A DNA stretch of 64,000 bases from Blattabacterium cuenoti (GCF_014252355.1 NZ_CP059217.1:1-64000), one strand, 5' to 3'. Shown: positions 47,673-57,237, counted from the stretch's first letter. Translations and numbers: made by a program. Notes: generated by a model not told the origin, from the sequence alone.

Positions 47673-47770
47673 TTATAATATTTTATCAGCTACTTCGGAT
47701 AAATGTAAATTATGTGTTACAATCAAAAAAAATTTTGAAATTTATCTCGTAAAGAACAAAATAAATTATG
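47673..47770 (-). pseudogene. lolD: Relic of lolD (lipoprotein-export ABC ATPase)
   Basis: On the minus strand 47770-47727 reads HNLFCSLRDKFQNFF and then TGA. The adjoining frame, ending TAA at 47673, reads FLIVTHNLHLSEVADKIL. Joined at the T8 run (47723-47730 as A8 on the plus strand), this is the C-terminal end of a LolD-type ATPase, including the H-loop VTHN. One missing base explains the break. No Walker A or B can be found upstream. Only about 32 codons remain, so this is a dead fragment. Confidence 0.75.
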
Positions 47771-48034
47771 TTATTTTGTACATATTATGAATATAAATAT
47801 TCATAAATACCATAAATACAATGAATGTTTTTTTCATTAATATTTAAATTAGATTATATCTAATATACATACTATATTTTCTTTTTTTACATTATATGAC
47901 AAGTAATTTATTTTAAAAAAAATTATTCTGTTACAAAAGTGTTATATAGTTTTATATATTTTTTTTACTAAAATCATTTATAAAAAAAAACTAGTAAATT
48001 TAACTTGAAATTACTTTAAAACAATTTATTTTTA
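47771..48034. other. AT-rich spacer, probably eroded coding sequence
   Basis: This 264-bp spacer lies between the lolD relic and sucC. I find no open frame of note, RNA gene or clear repeat. Given the relic next to it, it is most likely the eroded 5' part of lolD plus the sucC promoter. No recognisable ATPase motif remains, so this is inference from position. Confidence 0.45.
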
Positions 48035-49213
48035 ATGAATTTATATGAATTCCAAGGACGAGATATTTTAACATCATTTTCAATTTCTGTTCCTTATGGG
48101 CTCATTGTCGATACAACAGAACAAGCAGTAAATGCTGCAAAGATTATTTTCAAAAAAACCAACACAAAATCCATTGTAATAAAAGCTCAAATATTAGCTG
48201 GAGGTAGAGGTAAAAGTGGAGGAATATTAATAGCAAAATCATTGGAAGATGTATATAATAAATCTAATTCTTTATTAGGTAAATATCTTATAACATCTCA
48301 AACTTCACAAAAAGGTGAATTAGTAAAAAAACTTCTTATTACTGAAAATATATACAACAATAATGATATATTAAATATTCATAATACTACACTTAAAGAA
48401 TATTACATAGCAATATCTTTTAATAGAGATATTGAAAAAAATATAATTTTATATTCTAAAAAAGGTGGAATAAATATTGAAACAAATTATAAAAATCAAA
48501 TACTTCAAGAAGTAATAGATCCAGGATTAGGATTATTAGAATTTCAATATAGAACAATAGAATTTCACTTAGGCATAACAAATTTGAAATATTTTGTATA
48601 TAATCTTTATAAAGCATATTTATTATATAATGCTATTTTATTAGAAATTAATCCATTAATTTATAATAATCATAAAATTATTGCATTAGATTCTAAAATA
48701 ACATTAGATAATAATGCTTTATTTCGTATAAACAAATTTTTTATAACATATAAAAAAGAAGAAAAATTGGAAAAAAATAATAATATTAATTTTATTAAAC
48801 TTGAAGGAAATGTAGGATGTATGGTAAATGGAGCTGGGTTAGCAATGGCTACAATGGATATGATCAAATCTTGTGGAGGAAGTCCATCAAATTTTTTAGA
48901 TATAGGTGGAGATGCAAATCAAAAAAAAGTTGAACAAGCATTTAATTTAATTTTAAAAGATACTTCAGTAAAAGTAATTTTAATAAATATTTTTGGAGGA
49001 ATTGTTAGATGTGATGATGTTGTACACGGAATTATAAATGCATATAATAAATATATTCAAAAAAATAACAAATATCTAAAAATAGTATTTCGTTTACAAG
49101 GAACAAATGCAAAAATAGCAAAACAAATACTATATAATAATCAATTGCCTATTTTTTATACTTCTACTTTAAAAGAAGCATCTAATAAAATTCAAGAAAT
49201 ATTATCAAGTTAA
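48035..49213 (+). CDS. sucC: Succinyl-CoA synthetase beta subunit
   Basis: The ATP-grasp subunit that makes succinate plus ATP/GTP from succinyl-CoA. In the 392 residues, MNLYEFQGRDIL, VIKAQILAGGRGKSGG, LLEINPL, ALDSKITLDNNAL, and FLDIGGDANQ with INIFGGIVRCDDVVHG are conserved. The alpha subunit sucD is not adjacent and lies outside the window. The middle region (about 110-190) is more diverged. dnaX follows after 12 bp. Confidence 0.95.
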   Translation: MNLYEFQGRDILTSFSISVPYGLIVDTTEQAVNAAKIIFKKTNTKSIVIKAQILAGGRGKSGGILIAKSLEDVYNKSNSLLGKYLITSQTSQKGELVKKLLITENIYNNNDILNIHNTTLKEYYIAISFNRDIEKNIILYSKKGGINIETNYKNQILQEVIDPGLGLLEFQYRTIEFHLGITNLKYFVYNLYKAYLLYNAILLEINPLIYNNHKIIALDSKITLDNNALFRINKFFITYKKEEKLEKNNNINFIKLEGNVGCMVNGAGLAMATMDMIKSCGGSPSNFLDIGGDANQKKVEQAFNLILKDTSVKVILINIFGGIVRCDDVVHGIINAYNKYIQKNNKYLKIVFRLQGTNAKIAKQILYNNQLPIFYTSTLKEASNKIQEILSS

Positions 49214-49225
49214 CTTATTTATTAT

Positions 49226-50779
49226 ATGATGATTAAAAAAGTTTGTTCTTATATTGGATTAACTACAAAATATGAACCAAACACATGGGAAGAAGTTATT
49301 GGACAAAAAGAAATTATATATATTTTAAAAAATGCTATAAAAAAATGTTTTTTATCAAAAATGTTATTATTTGTTGGGATAAAAGGAATTGGAAAAAGTA
49401 CATGTGCAAGAATTTTAGTGCAAGAATTATCCTCATCAAATATTGTTCATAAATTTGAATTAAATGGTACATTAACATACTCTATTAATTATTTAAATTC
49501 AATAATTCATAAAATATATCATAATGTAAAAGAAGAAAAATTTTTGATAATACAAAATATTAATGATGTTTCTACCAATTTTATTGATATTATATTTCCA
49601 ATGTTTCATAAAATTCCATTAAACATGTTATTAATTATTTGCGCAAATAAAATAAATAAAATTGTAGAATATATTATGTCATCATTATCTTGTCAAATAT
49701 ATGAATTTAGTCCAATTTCTTTAAAAGAAAATTTTAACCATTTAAAAAATATTTCTAATAAAGAATCTATTAATATAGATAATGAAACTTTATTATATAT
49801 TTCTAAATATGGAAATGGATCTTTAATGAATTCTATGAATAAACTAGATCAATTATTATATTTTAATACTTTTTTAAATAAAACAATAACTAAAAAATTA
49901 GTGTTAAAAAAATTAGGAATATTAGATCCCATTTGTTATTTTAAAATAGTTGATTATTTATTAAATAATAATATTTATGATGTATTAATATTATTAGATA
50001 ATATTGTCAAAATGAATATTAGCAGTCTATTATTTATACAAGGGTTCATTAAACATTTGAGAATGTTATTGATATCTAAATTTTATTATTTAAATTTGAG
50101 TGTTCAAGAAAAAAATAATATTAAATCTTATATTCAACAATCAAAAAAAATATCTTCATTATGTATAATAGATAGTTTAAAAATTTTTTGTAAAATAGAA
50201 CATAAATTGTATTGTTTAATGAGCCAAAATATATTATATGATAATAAAAATTATTATAAATTAATTGAAACCTATATTTTATCATTATTTATGAAATATT
50301 TTATAAAAAATAAATCTTATTGTAATAATCAATATAAAATTCAAAATACAAATTTACACGATACTAAATTTTTTAGATATTTTTTAGAACAAAATTGGAA
50401 ATATTTTATAGAAAAAAATTCAAAAAAAATTAATCCTTATTATTTTAATATATTAAAAAATGAAATACAATTTTATATATTAAATAATAAAATTTTTTTA
50501 ATAAAACCTTCTATTATAAAAGATAAAGATTTATTAGTAATACATAAATCTTTTTTAGAAAAATTACAAAAACAATGTAATAATCAAAATTTTGAATTTG
50601 AAATTTTAACTAAACAATTAGACAATTTTTCAGTTGAAGAATATAATCTTTTATCTAAAAAAAATGAAAATATGAATCAATTAATAGATAGGTTTAAGTT
50701 AAAACTTAAATCTCCTTCTTCTATCCCTCCACCAATTACTTCTAATTCTATAGAAACTAAAATTAAAGATAATTATTAA
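49226..50779 (+). CDS. dnaX: DNA polymerase III gamma/tau subunit, degenerate ATPase
   Basis: DnaX is the ATPase of the clamp loader. The 517-residue protein keeps LTTKYEPNTWEEVIGQKEI and a P-loop GIKGIGKST (51-59). The four-Cys zinc module that should follow is deleted. Walker B DEVHMLS reads QNINDVS (110-116) and the arginine-finger motif LSRCQ reads LSCQ, with the Arg removed. The lid and collar domains (to about 330) are recognisable, and the tail is long and diverged. Position and flanking motifs leave little doubt about the family; ATPase function is doubtful. In the same frame as clpC, one stop apart. Confidence 0.85.
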   Translation: MMIKKVCSYIGLTTKYEPNTWEEVIGQKEIIYILKNAIKKCFLSKMLLFVGIKGIGKSTCARILVQELSSSNIVHKFELNGTLTYSINYLNSIIHKIYHNVKEEKFLIIQNINDVSTNFIDIIFPMFHKIPLNMLLIICANKINKIVEYIMSSLSCQIYEFSPISLKENFNHLKNISNKESINIDNETLLYISKYGNGSLMNSMNKLDQLLYFNTFLNKTITKKLVLKKLGILDPICYFKIVDYLLNNNIYDVLILLDNIVKMNISSLLFIQGFIKHLRMLLISKFYYLNLSVQEKNNIKSYIQQSKKISSLCIIDSLKIFCKIEHKLYCLMSQNILYDNKNYYKLIETYILSLFMKYFIKNKSYCNNQYKIQNTNLHDTKFFRYFLEQNWKYFIEKNSKKINPYYFNILKNEIQFYILNNKIFLIKPSIIKDKDLLVIHKSFLEKLQKQCNNQNFEFEILTKQLDNFSVEEYNLLSKKNENMNQLIDRFKLKLKSPSSIPPPITSNSIETKIKDNY

Positions 50780-50806
50780 CATTTTAATTATTTACTATAT
50801 CATATT

Positions 50807-52879
50807 TTGAAAAATAAAAATATATTTTGTTATTATAATGATGAAGATATAAATGATGAAAATACAACATTCGGGATAACAGAATCTAAACAAGGAATAT
50901 CAGAATTGAATTATTATGTAAATATCAATGCAATGACAAATAACACTCCAGTATTAGATAATTTTGGAAAAGATCTAAATGTTATTGCATTGGAAGGAAA
51001 ATTAGATCCTATAATTGGTAGAGAACATGAATTAGAAAGAATTGCGCAAATATTAAGTAGAAGAAAAAAAAATAATCCATTATTAATAGGAGAACCTGGA
51101 GTTGGAAAAACAGCAATAGCTGAAGGATTAGCTTTAAAAATTGTTCAAAAAAAAATATCTAGAGTTTTATATAATAAACGAATTGTGCTACTTGATATAG
51201 CTAGTATAGTTGCTGGAACAAAATATAGAGGACAATTTGAAGAAAGAATGAAAGCAATCATTTCTGAATCAGAACAAAATAAAAATTTAATTTTGTTTAT
51301 AGATGAAATACATACTATAATAGGAGCAGGAGGAACTACTGGATCTTTAGATGCGTCTAATATATTAAAACCAGCTTTAACTACAGGAAATATACAATGT
51401 ATAGGTACTACAACTTTAAATGAATATAGACAATATATAGAAAAAGATGGTGCATTAGAAAGACGATTTCAAAAAATTATAGTTCAACCATCAACAGAAC
51501 AAGAAACTATTGAAATATTAAAAAAAATTAAAGACAAATATGAAGGATATCATAATGTAATTTATACAGAATCAGCTATTAATGCTTGTGTCAAGTTAAC
51601 ATCTAGGTATATTATTGATCGTTATTTCCCAGATAAAGCAATTGATGCATTAGATGAAGCAGGTGCTAATGTCCATATGAAAAATATAAAAGTTCCAAAA
51701 AAAATCATTGATTTAGAAAAAATACTTTATAATATACAAAAAGAAAAACATCAAGCAGTTAAAAATCAAAAATATGAAGAAGCAGCTAATATAAGAGATA
51801 AAGAAAAAGAACTTAAAGAACAATTAATTAAAGATCAAATATTATGGAGACAAATTATTAAAAAAAATAAAGATATAGTATCTGAAATAGATGTAAAACA
51901 AGTAGTATCTATGATGAGTGGGGTTCCTATTAATAAAATAAATAAATATGAAATGAAAAAATTAAATATTTTAATATCTTTATTAAAAACTAAAGTAATA
52001 GGACAAGATCATGCAATAGAAAAAATAGTTAATTCTATACGAATCAATAAATCTGGATTAAAAGATCCTAATTCTCCAATAGGATCTTTTATTTTTTTAG
52101 GACAAACTGGAGTAGGAAAAACCTATTTAGCCAAAGAATTTACTAAAGAAATATTTGGATCAGAAGAATTTTTGATACGTATTGATATGAGTGAATATAT
52201 GGAAAAATTTTCTATGTCTAAATTAATAGGATCACCACCAGGATATATTGGTTATGAAGAAGGAGGCCAATTAACAGAAATACTACGTCGTAGGCCGTAT
52301 AGTGTAATTTTATTCGATGAAATTGAAAAAGCTCATCATGATATTTTTAATATTTTATTACAAATTTTAGATTATGGATATCTCACAGATAGTTTAGGTA
52401 AAAAAATCAATTTTAGAAATACTGTGATTATTTTGACTTCTAATCAAAATACAAATCAATTTAATAGAACAGAAATTGGATTTTCTAATAAAACAAAAAA
52501 ATTGAATGAATCCAAATATGCATTACAAAATATGTTTTCTGCAGAATTTTTAAATAGAATAGATGATATTATTATTTTTAATCCTTTAACATATAAACAT
52601 ATTGCTCAAATTACATTATTAGAATTAGAAAAAATAAAATATCATTTACTTGAATTAGGATATAATTTAACGATTTCTTTAGAAACACAAAAATTTATTC
52701 AAAAAAAAGGATTTGATAAAAAATATGGTGCAAGGCCACTTAAAAGAGCTATAAATACATTTATAAAAAATCCAATTTCGGAATATATTATAAAAGGTTT
52801 AATCCAAAATGGAAATATCATTAAATTAGTAATGAATAAAAATAATAATAATATTAAAATTAATATTATTAATAAATAA
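50807..52879 (+). CDS. clpC: ClpC-type AAA+ unfoldase lacking the N-domain
   Basis: A Clp ATPase that feeds unfolded proteins to ClpP. The 690-residue protein has both AAA+ domains: Walker A GEPGVGKTA (95-103) and GQTGVGKTY (432-440), Walker B FIDEIH and LFDEIEKAH, and a short UVR/M-domain (about 310-350, QKYEEAANIRDKEKEL). The usual N-terminal substrate/adaptor domain of about 140 residues is missing: the frame opens after the dnaX stop and starts in the linker. The start is TTG 50807, or ATG 50933 (residue 43). A VGF/IGF-type ClpP-binding loop is plausible at EIGFSNK. Confidence 0.92.
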   Translation: MKNKNIFCYYNDEDINDENTTFGITESKQGISELNYYVNINAMTNNTPVLDNFGKDLNVIALEGKLDPIIGREHELERIAQILSRRKKNNPLLIGEPGVGKTAIAEGLALKIVQKKISRVLYNKRIVLLDIASIVAGTKYRGQFEERMKAIISESEQNKNLILFIDEIHTIIGAGGTTGSLDASNILKPALTTGNIQCIGTTTLNEYRQYIEKDGALERRFQKIIVQPSTEQETIEILKKIKDKYEGYHNVIYTESAINACVKLTSRYIIDRYFPDKAIDALDEAGANVHMKNIKVPKKIIDLEKILYNIQKEKHQAVKNQKYEEAANIRDKEKELKEQLIKDQILWRQIIKKNKDIVSEIDVKQVVSMMSGVPINKINKYEMKKLNILISLLKTKVIGQDHAIEKIVNSIRINKSGLKDPNSPIGSFIFLGQTGVGKTYLAKEFTKEIFGSEEFLIRIDMSEYMEKFSMSKLIGSPPGYIGYEEGGQLTEILRRRPYSVILFDEIEKAHHDIFNILLQILDYGYLTDSLGKKINFRNTVIILTSNQNTNQFNRTEIGFSNKTKKLNESKYALQNMFSAEFLNRIDDIIIFNPLTYKHIAQITLLELEKIKYHLLELGYNLTISLETQKFIQKKGFDKKYGARPLKRAINTFIKNPISEYIIKGLIQNGNIIKLVMNKNNNNIKINIINK

Positions 52880-52890
52880 TTTCATTATAA

Positions 52891-53250
52891 TTAAAAAGGT
52901 AAATCATCAAAATCATCAGATGATAACGATGGGGATATCATTTTTTTAGAATTTACTATATTATTAGAAGTAGAAGAATGAATATTTTCAATTTTCCATC
53001 CTTGAATAGAATTAAAATATTTAATTATTCCCTCTGGATTTTTCCATTCTCGTCCTCTAATATTAATAAAAACTTTAATTTTATCTTTCAATTTTATAGA
53101 TTCTAACAAATCTACTTTATCTTGAATAAATTCTATTAATATATTTTGAGGATATGGTTCTTCTGTTGTAATAACAATTTCTCTTTTTCTAAATCCACTG
53201 CCAAATTTTTGTATTTCAAATAATTTTTTTATTCTGCCTATGATTTCCAT
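52891..53250 (-). CDS. DUF3127 (OB-fold, SSB-like) protein
   Basis: A 119-residue protein of the Bacteroidetes DUF3127 family: RKREIVITTEEPYPQNILIE, LKDKIKVFINIRGREW and YFNSIQGWKIE. The fold is likely an OB-fold related to SSB. The last residues DDFDDLPF resemble the acidic SSB tip that recruits DNA-repair and replication partners, so a nucleic-acid role is plausible but unproven. It lies convergent to clpC and downstream of the SPFH gene. Confidence 0.85.
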   Translation of the reverse strand: MEIIGRIKKLFEIQKFGSGFRKREIVITTEEPYPQNILIEFIQDKVDLLESIKLKDKIKVFINIRGREWKNPEGIIKYFNSIQGWKIENIHSSTSNNIVNSKKMISPSLSSDDFDDLPF

Positions 53251-53270
53251 GAAAAATGAATAATTTTTTA

Positions 53271-54245
53271 TTAATGATTATTTTGATTCTCTTTGTTACG
53301 AGATTCTGATATTATATTTTTATGTTCAACTTTTTGAGTTGTGTTATATTTAATTTGATTAGATATATTAAAAGCCGTAATCATATTAGTTAACATTTCA
53401 CTAGCATATCCAGGAGAATTTGGAAATAAAATTAAATTTGATTTAGAATATTCTCCTATAGATTGAAGTGTATCATAATGTTGCGTAACTACAATCAAAG
53501 CAGATGCTTCTTGAGAATTAATTCCTACATTATTTAAAACTTCCACTGATTCTAATATCCCTTTTGCTATTTCTCTTCTTTGATCAGCTGTTCCCTTTCC
53601 TTGTAATTTTTTACTTTCTGCTTCTGCTTTAGCCTTAGCTACAATTTTAATTCTTTCTGCTTCTGCCTTATATTCTGCTGCTACTTTTTCTCTTTCTGCA
53701 GTATTAATTCTATTCATAGCTTGTTTAACATGTTCATCAGGTTCTAAATCTGTTACTAATGCTTTAATAATAGCATATCCATAACCTGACATAGATTCTT
53801 TTAATTCTCTTTTTAATGCATCAGCTATATGATTTTTTCTTTCAAAAACATCATCTAAACGCATTTTAGGAACTTCAGCTCTAACTACATCAAAAATATA
53901 AGAAGTGATTTGAGCATTAGAATTATCTAATTTATAAAAAGCTTCATATACTTTACTTTTAATAACTTGAAATTGCACAGATATCTTTACTTTTATAAAA
54001 ACATTATCTTTAGTTTTTGTATCCACTAAAATATCTAATTGTTGAATTTTTAATGTTAATTTTCCAGCTAAATTATCTATAACAGGCATTTTAAAATGAA
54101 AACCTGCATGTCGTATTGCATAAAATTTCCCTAATCTTTCAATAATAAATGCTGTTTCTTGATGAACAATAAAAATAAAATTAGAAAATAAAGATAATAT
54201 TAAAATAATTAATAATCCATAAAATAATATTCCGTAAATACTCAT
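53271..54245 (-). CDS. SPFH/Band 7 (stomatin/paraslipin-like) membrane protein
   Basis: A 324-residue protein with one N-terminal helix (about 5-28) and the SPFH domain (HQETAFIIERLGKFYAIRHAGFHFKMPVID in two blocks; DNVFIKVKISVQFQV). A long charged helix follows (AEREKVAAEYKAEAERIKI, AKAEAESKKLQGKG). Paraslipins oligomerise on membranes and often partner with NfeD proteases or organise membrane domains. No nfeD is adjacent. The sequence is well conserved compared with its neighbours. Confidence 0.93.
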   Translation of the reverse strand: MSIYGILFYGLLIILILSLFSNFIFIVHQETAFIIERLGKFYAIRHAGFHFKMPVIDNLAGKLTLKIQQLDILVDTKTKDNVFIKVKISVQFQVIKSKVYEAFYKLDNSNAQITSYIFDVVRAEVPKMRLDDVFERKNHIADALKRELKESMSGYGYAIIKALVTDLEPDEHVKQAMNRINTAEREKVAAEYKAEAERIKIVAKAKAEAESKKLQGKGTADQRREIAKGILESVEVLNNVGINSQEASALIVVTQHYDTLQSIGEYSKSNLILFPNSPGYASEMLTNMITAFNISNQIKYNTTQKVEHKNIISESRNKENQNNH

Positions 54246-54257
54246 AATTTATAATAA

Positions 54258-54581
54258 TTATAACATTCCTAATTCTAAACGTGCTTCTTCACTCATAAAT
54301 TCTCTACACCAAGGTGGATCAAACGTTAACATTACATTTACTTTTTTAATAGGATTTATTAATTCTATTTGATTTTTTACTTTAATCGGTAAACTATCTG
54401 CAACTGGACAATTTGTTGTAGTAAGGGTCATAATAATTTTCACTTCTTTACAATCATTAGAAATTTGAATATCATAAATAAGACCTAATTCATAAATATC
54501 AACAGAAATTTCTGGATCATAAATTTTCTTCAATGAAGAAATAATTTGTTCCTCCATCAAACTCTTATCTATATTATTCAT
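54258..54581 (-). CDS. sufT: SufT-like/MIP18-family iron-sulfur assembly protein (DUF59)
   Basis: A 107-residue DUF59 protein: YDPEISVDIYELGLIYDI, the Cys-containing LTTTNCPVADSLP, and LTFDPPWCREFMSEEARLEL at the end. Relatives help mature Fe-S proteins. Fe-S clients in this window include ActB. The gene starts inside the stop of the upstream M16 peptidase gene (4-bp overlap), so the two are coupled. No suf operon is visible here. Confidence 0.9.
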   Translation of the reverse strand: MNNIDKSLMEEQIISSLKKIYDPEISVDIYELGLIYDIQISNDCKEVKIIMTLTTTNCPVADSLPIKVKNQIELINPIKKVNVMLTFDPPWCREFMSEEARLELGML

Positions 54582-55942
54582 TTTAATTTATTTCCAAATT
54601 TATCAAAAAAATAAATAGAATAACCTATTTTTTGTATTTTATTAAAAATTTTTTTAGAATTTCCAACAATTATCATTTGACCTGTTGTTGTAGAAAAAAA
54701 ATTTTTACATATTTGATAAACATCATATATATTAACATTTTTGATATGATTTAAATATTTTTCATAAAATCCAACTTGTAAATTATCTTTTAATTCACTA
54801 ATAAATAAATCATTTATTTTTGATGGATCTTCTAAATTTAGAATAAATTGACCACATATTTCTTCTTTTTTAATATCTAATTCTTCATTAGATATGTTAT
54901 CTTTCATTTCCTTGATTGTTTTTAAAATATCTTTAATTGCTTTATCCGTCACATCATTTCTTACTTGTGTATAAATAGAAAAATATCCTATATATTTATC
55001 TGGTTTTAAAATTGAATAAATACCATAAGTATAAGCACTTTTTTCTCTAATTTTTAAAAATAACCTACTTTGTGCTCCCACACCTAAAATGCCATTTGCT
55101 AATAAAGCAGAAAAATATATAGAATCACTTTTTTTAAAAAACACAGGATGTCCAAAACAAATAAATGATTGAGTAAGTGTTGGTAAATCTACAATAGATA
55201 TTTCTAATTTTTTTTGAATAAATTTTTGATTAATTTTATTTTCAATAATATGAATATGTTTTTTATTCCATTTTAATAAATATTTATGACATAATGACAT
55301 AACTTGTTTCATAGAAATAGATCCAATAAAAGATATATAAGATATACTAGGACAATAATATTGATTATATAATTGTTTTAAATCTAGTAATGTAATATTT
55401 TGTATAGTTTTATATGTTTCATATTCTCCATATGGATGATTTATACCAAAATATAAAACATTTTTTACACGTTCTAAAATAGCATTAGGATCTTTTTCTG
55501 AGATATCAATATCTATTATTTTTTGTTTAATAATTTTATTAAATTCTATGATATTATCAAATTGACTATTAATAAGTATATCACTAAAAATAAAAAAAGA
55601 CTCTTCAAAATATTTTTGCAGGGAAAATAAAGAAATATTTGAAAATGAAGTAAATAATTTACTTCCCATATAATCAATTTTTTGATCAATTTCTTCTTTA
55701 GAAAAATTTTTTGTTCCAGAACGAAGCATATTTCCAAATACTTTTTTAATTCCAGCTTTTTCTTTTTCTAAAAAAATAGGATAATTTAAAACAAAATGAA
55801 CCCTAATAATAGGAAATTTATAATTTTCTGTTAATAAAACAGTTAATCCATTATTCATCTTAAATAATAATGGTTTTTTAATATTAGGAACAACTTGGTT
55901 AGTTAAAGGTTTAGGAGGTATTTTACGATTGATCTTGGTCAT
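54578..55942 (-). CDS. M16-family peptidase-like subunit without zinc motif
   Basis: A 454-residue insulinase/MPP-fold protein (FKMNNGLTVLLTENYKFPIIRV; later GANGILGVGAQSRLFLKIREK and AYTYGIYS). The HxxEH zinc motif is absent where it should occur, after KEKAGIKKVFGNML. This matches the inactive partner of two-subunit M16B peptidases; the active partner is encoded just upstream. A TTG start 24 bp upstream is possible, but the ATG at 55942 fits better. It leads into sufT with a 4-bp overlap. Confidence 0.9.
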   Translation of the reverse strand: MTKINRKIPPKPLTNQVVPNIKKPLLFKMNNGLTVLLTENYKFPIIRVHFVLNYPIFLEKEKAGIKKVFGNMLRSGTKNFSKEEIDQKIDYMGSKLFTSFSNISLFSLQKYFEESFFIFSDILINSQFDNIIEFNKIIKQKIIDIDISEKDPNAILERVKNVLYFGINHPYGEYETYKTIQNITLLDLKQLYNQYYCPSISYISFIGSISMKQVMSLCHKYLLKWNKKHIHIIENKINQKFIQKKLEISIVDLPTLTQSFICFGHPVFFKKSDSIYFSALLANGILGVGAQSRLFLKIREKSAYTYGIYSILKPDKYIGYFSIYTQVRNDVTDKAIKDILKTIKEMKDNISNEELDIKKEEICGQFILNLEDPSKINDLFISELKDNLQVGFYEKYLNHIKNVNIYDVYQICKNFFSTTTGQMIIVGNSKKIFNKIQKIGYSIYFFDKFGNKLK

Positions 55943-55971
55943 AAATAATAATGAAAAATAAATCAATTAAA

Positions 55972-57237
55972 TTAATTAGATGTAATATTATATAAACGAA
56001 CTCTATTATTTTTATTTAAATATTTATTAGATACTCTTTTAATATCTTCAAATGATATATTTTTATATTTTTCAATATAAGTATTAATTAAATTAATATT
56101 TTTATAATATAAAGAATAATGAGATAAATTTGAACCTATTCCTTCTAAAAAAGAATTATCAGAAAAAAATTTACTTTCAAAATAATTTTTTTGTTTATTT
56201 AATTCTTCTTCTGTAATTAATTGATCTTGAAATATTTCTATTTCATTATCTATTGTATTTGATAATTCATCTAATATTATCCCTCTATTTATTAATCCAT
56301 ATATAGTAAATATTCCATAATGTTCCATTGTTTCTATATATGAACCTGCATATGATGCAGTTTGTTTTTTATTAACAATATTTTTAACAATTCTTGAACT
56401 TTCTCCTGAACAAAGGATATTTTCTATTACTTTTAAAATGAAAATATCTTCATTATTAATTTCTGGTAATCTATATGAAAAAAACACTCCTGGTACTTGT
56501 ATATTATTATCGATACATGTAAAAAAAATTTCTTTATTAATAGATTTTTCTTGAATTTGTACTTTATAAATTTTAGATTTTCCACTAGGAATAATAGAAA
56601 AATACTTATTAATTAAATCTTTTGTTTCTTCGATATTAAAATCTCCAGCTATTAATAAAATAGCATTATTAGGAACATAATACGTATTATAAAACTTTTT
56701 AAAATCGTAAAGAGTAGCTGAATTTAAATCTTTCTCAAATCCAATTATTGGATTTTTATAAGGATGTTTTTTAAATAATAATGATGGAATAATTTCTGAT
56801 ATAGCTTTGGCATATGGCATATTATCTATATGCATTTTTCTTTCTTCTTTTACTACTTCTCTTTGAATATTAATACTTGGTTCATCGATTTTAAGATGTA
56901 ACATTCGTTCTGATTCTAACCACAAAGCTAAAGGCAATTTATTTGATGGTAGTATATCATAATAATAAGTTTCATCTTGACTAGTATATGCATTATTATA
57001 TCCTCCATTAGAAGCTATATATTTAAAATATTCTCCTTTATTAATATATTTAGTTTCTTCAAACATTAAATGTTCAAAAAAATGAGCAAATCCATATTTT
57101 CCAGGCCTTTCATCTTTACTTCCAACATGATATAAAACAGAAATATATACTATAGGATTTGTTTTATCTTGATGTAAAATAATATGTAATCCATTTGATA
57201 ATTTATATTCACTAAAATTAATTATATAATTATGCAT
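55972..57237 (-). CDS. M16-family zinc peptidase, active subunit
   Basis: A 421-residue M16B peptidase with HFFEH at H52-H56 and the distal Glu ligand expected about 75 residues later (REVVKEERKMHIDN region). FKKFYNTYYVPNNAILLIAGDF is typical. It lacks an evident signal peptide (MHNYIINFSEYKLSNGL), so it may be cytoplasmic. Together with the downstream inactive paralogue it probably forms a heterodimer. The natural substrates of such pairs are not established. Confidence 0.92.
   Translation of the reverse strand: MHNYIINFSEYKLSNGLHIILHQDKTNPIVYISVLYHVGSKDERPGKYGFAHFFEHLMFEETKYINKGEYFKYIASNGGYNNAYTSQDETYYYDILPSNKLPLALWLESERMLHLKIDEPSINIQREVVKEERKMHIDNMPYAKAISEIIPSLLFKKHPYKNPIIGFEKDLNSATLYDFKKFYNTYYVPNNAILLIAGDFNIEETKDLINKYFSIIPSGKSKIYKVQIQEKSINKEIFFTCIDNNIQVPGVFFSYRLPEINNEDIFILKVIENILCSGESSRIVKNIVNKKQTASYAGSYIETMEHYGIFTIYGLINRGIILDELSNTIDNEIEIFQDQLITEEELNKQKNYFESKFFSDNSFLEGIGSNLSHYSLYYKNINLINTYIEKYKNISFEDIKRVSNKYLNKNNRVRLYNITSN

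Noticed and set aside
47820-48034. Possible replication origin in the AT-rich spacer before sucC
   Set aside because: No DnaA-box cluster or repeat is visible, and the spacer is better explained as eroded lolD sequence.
54578-55942. Loss of HxxEH in the M16 protein as decay
   Set aside because: Two-subunit M16B peptidases normally have one partner without the zinc motif, so this is the expected form.
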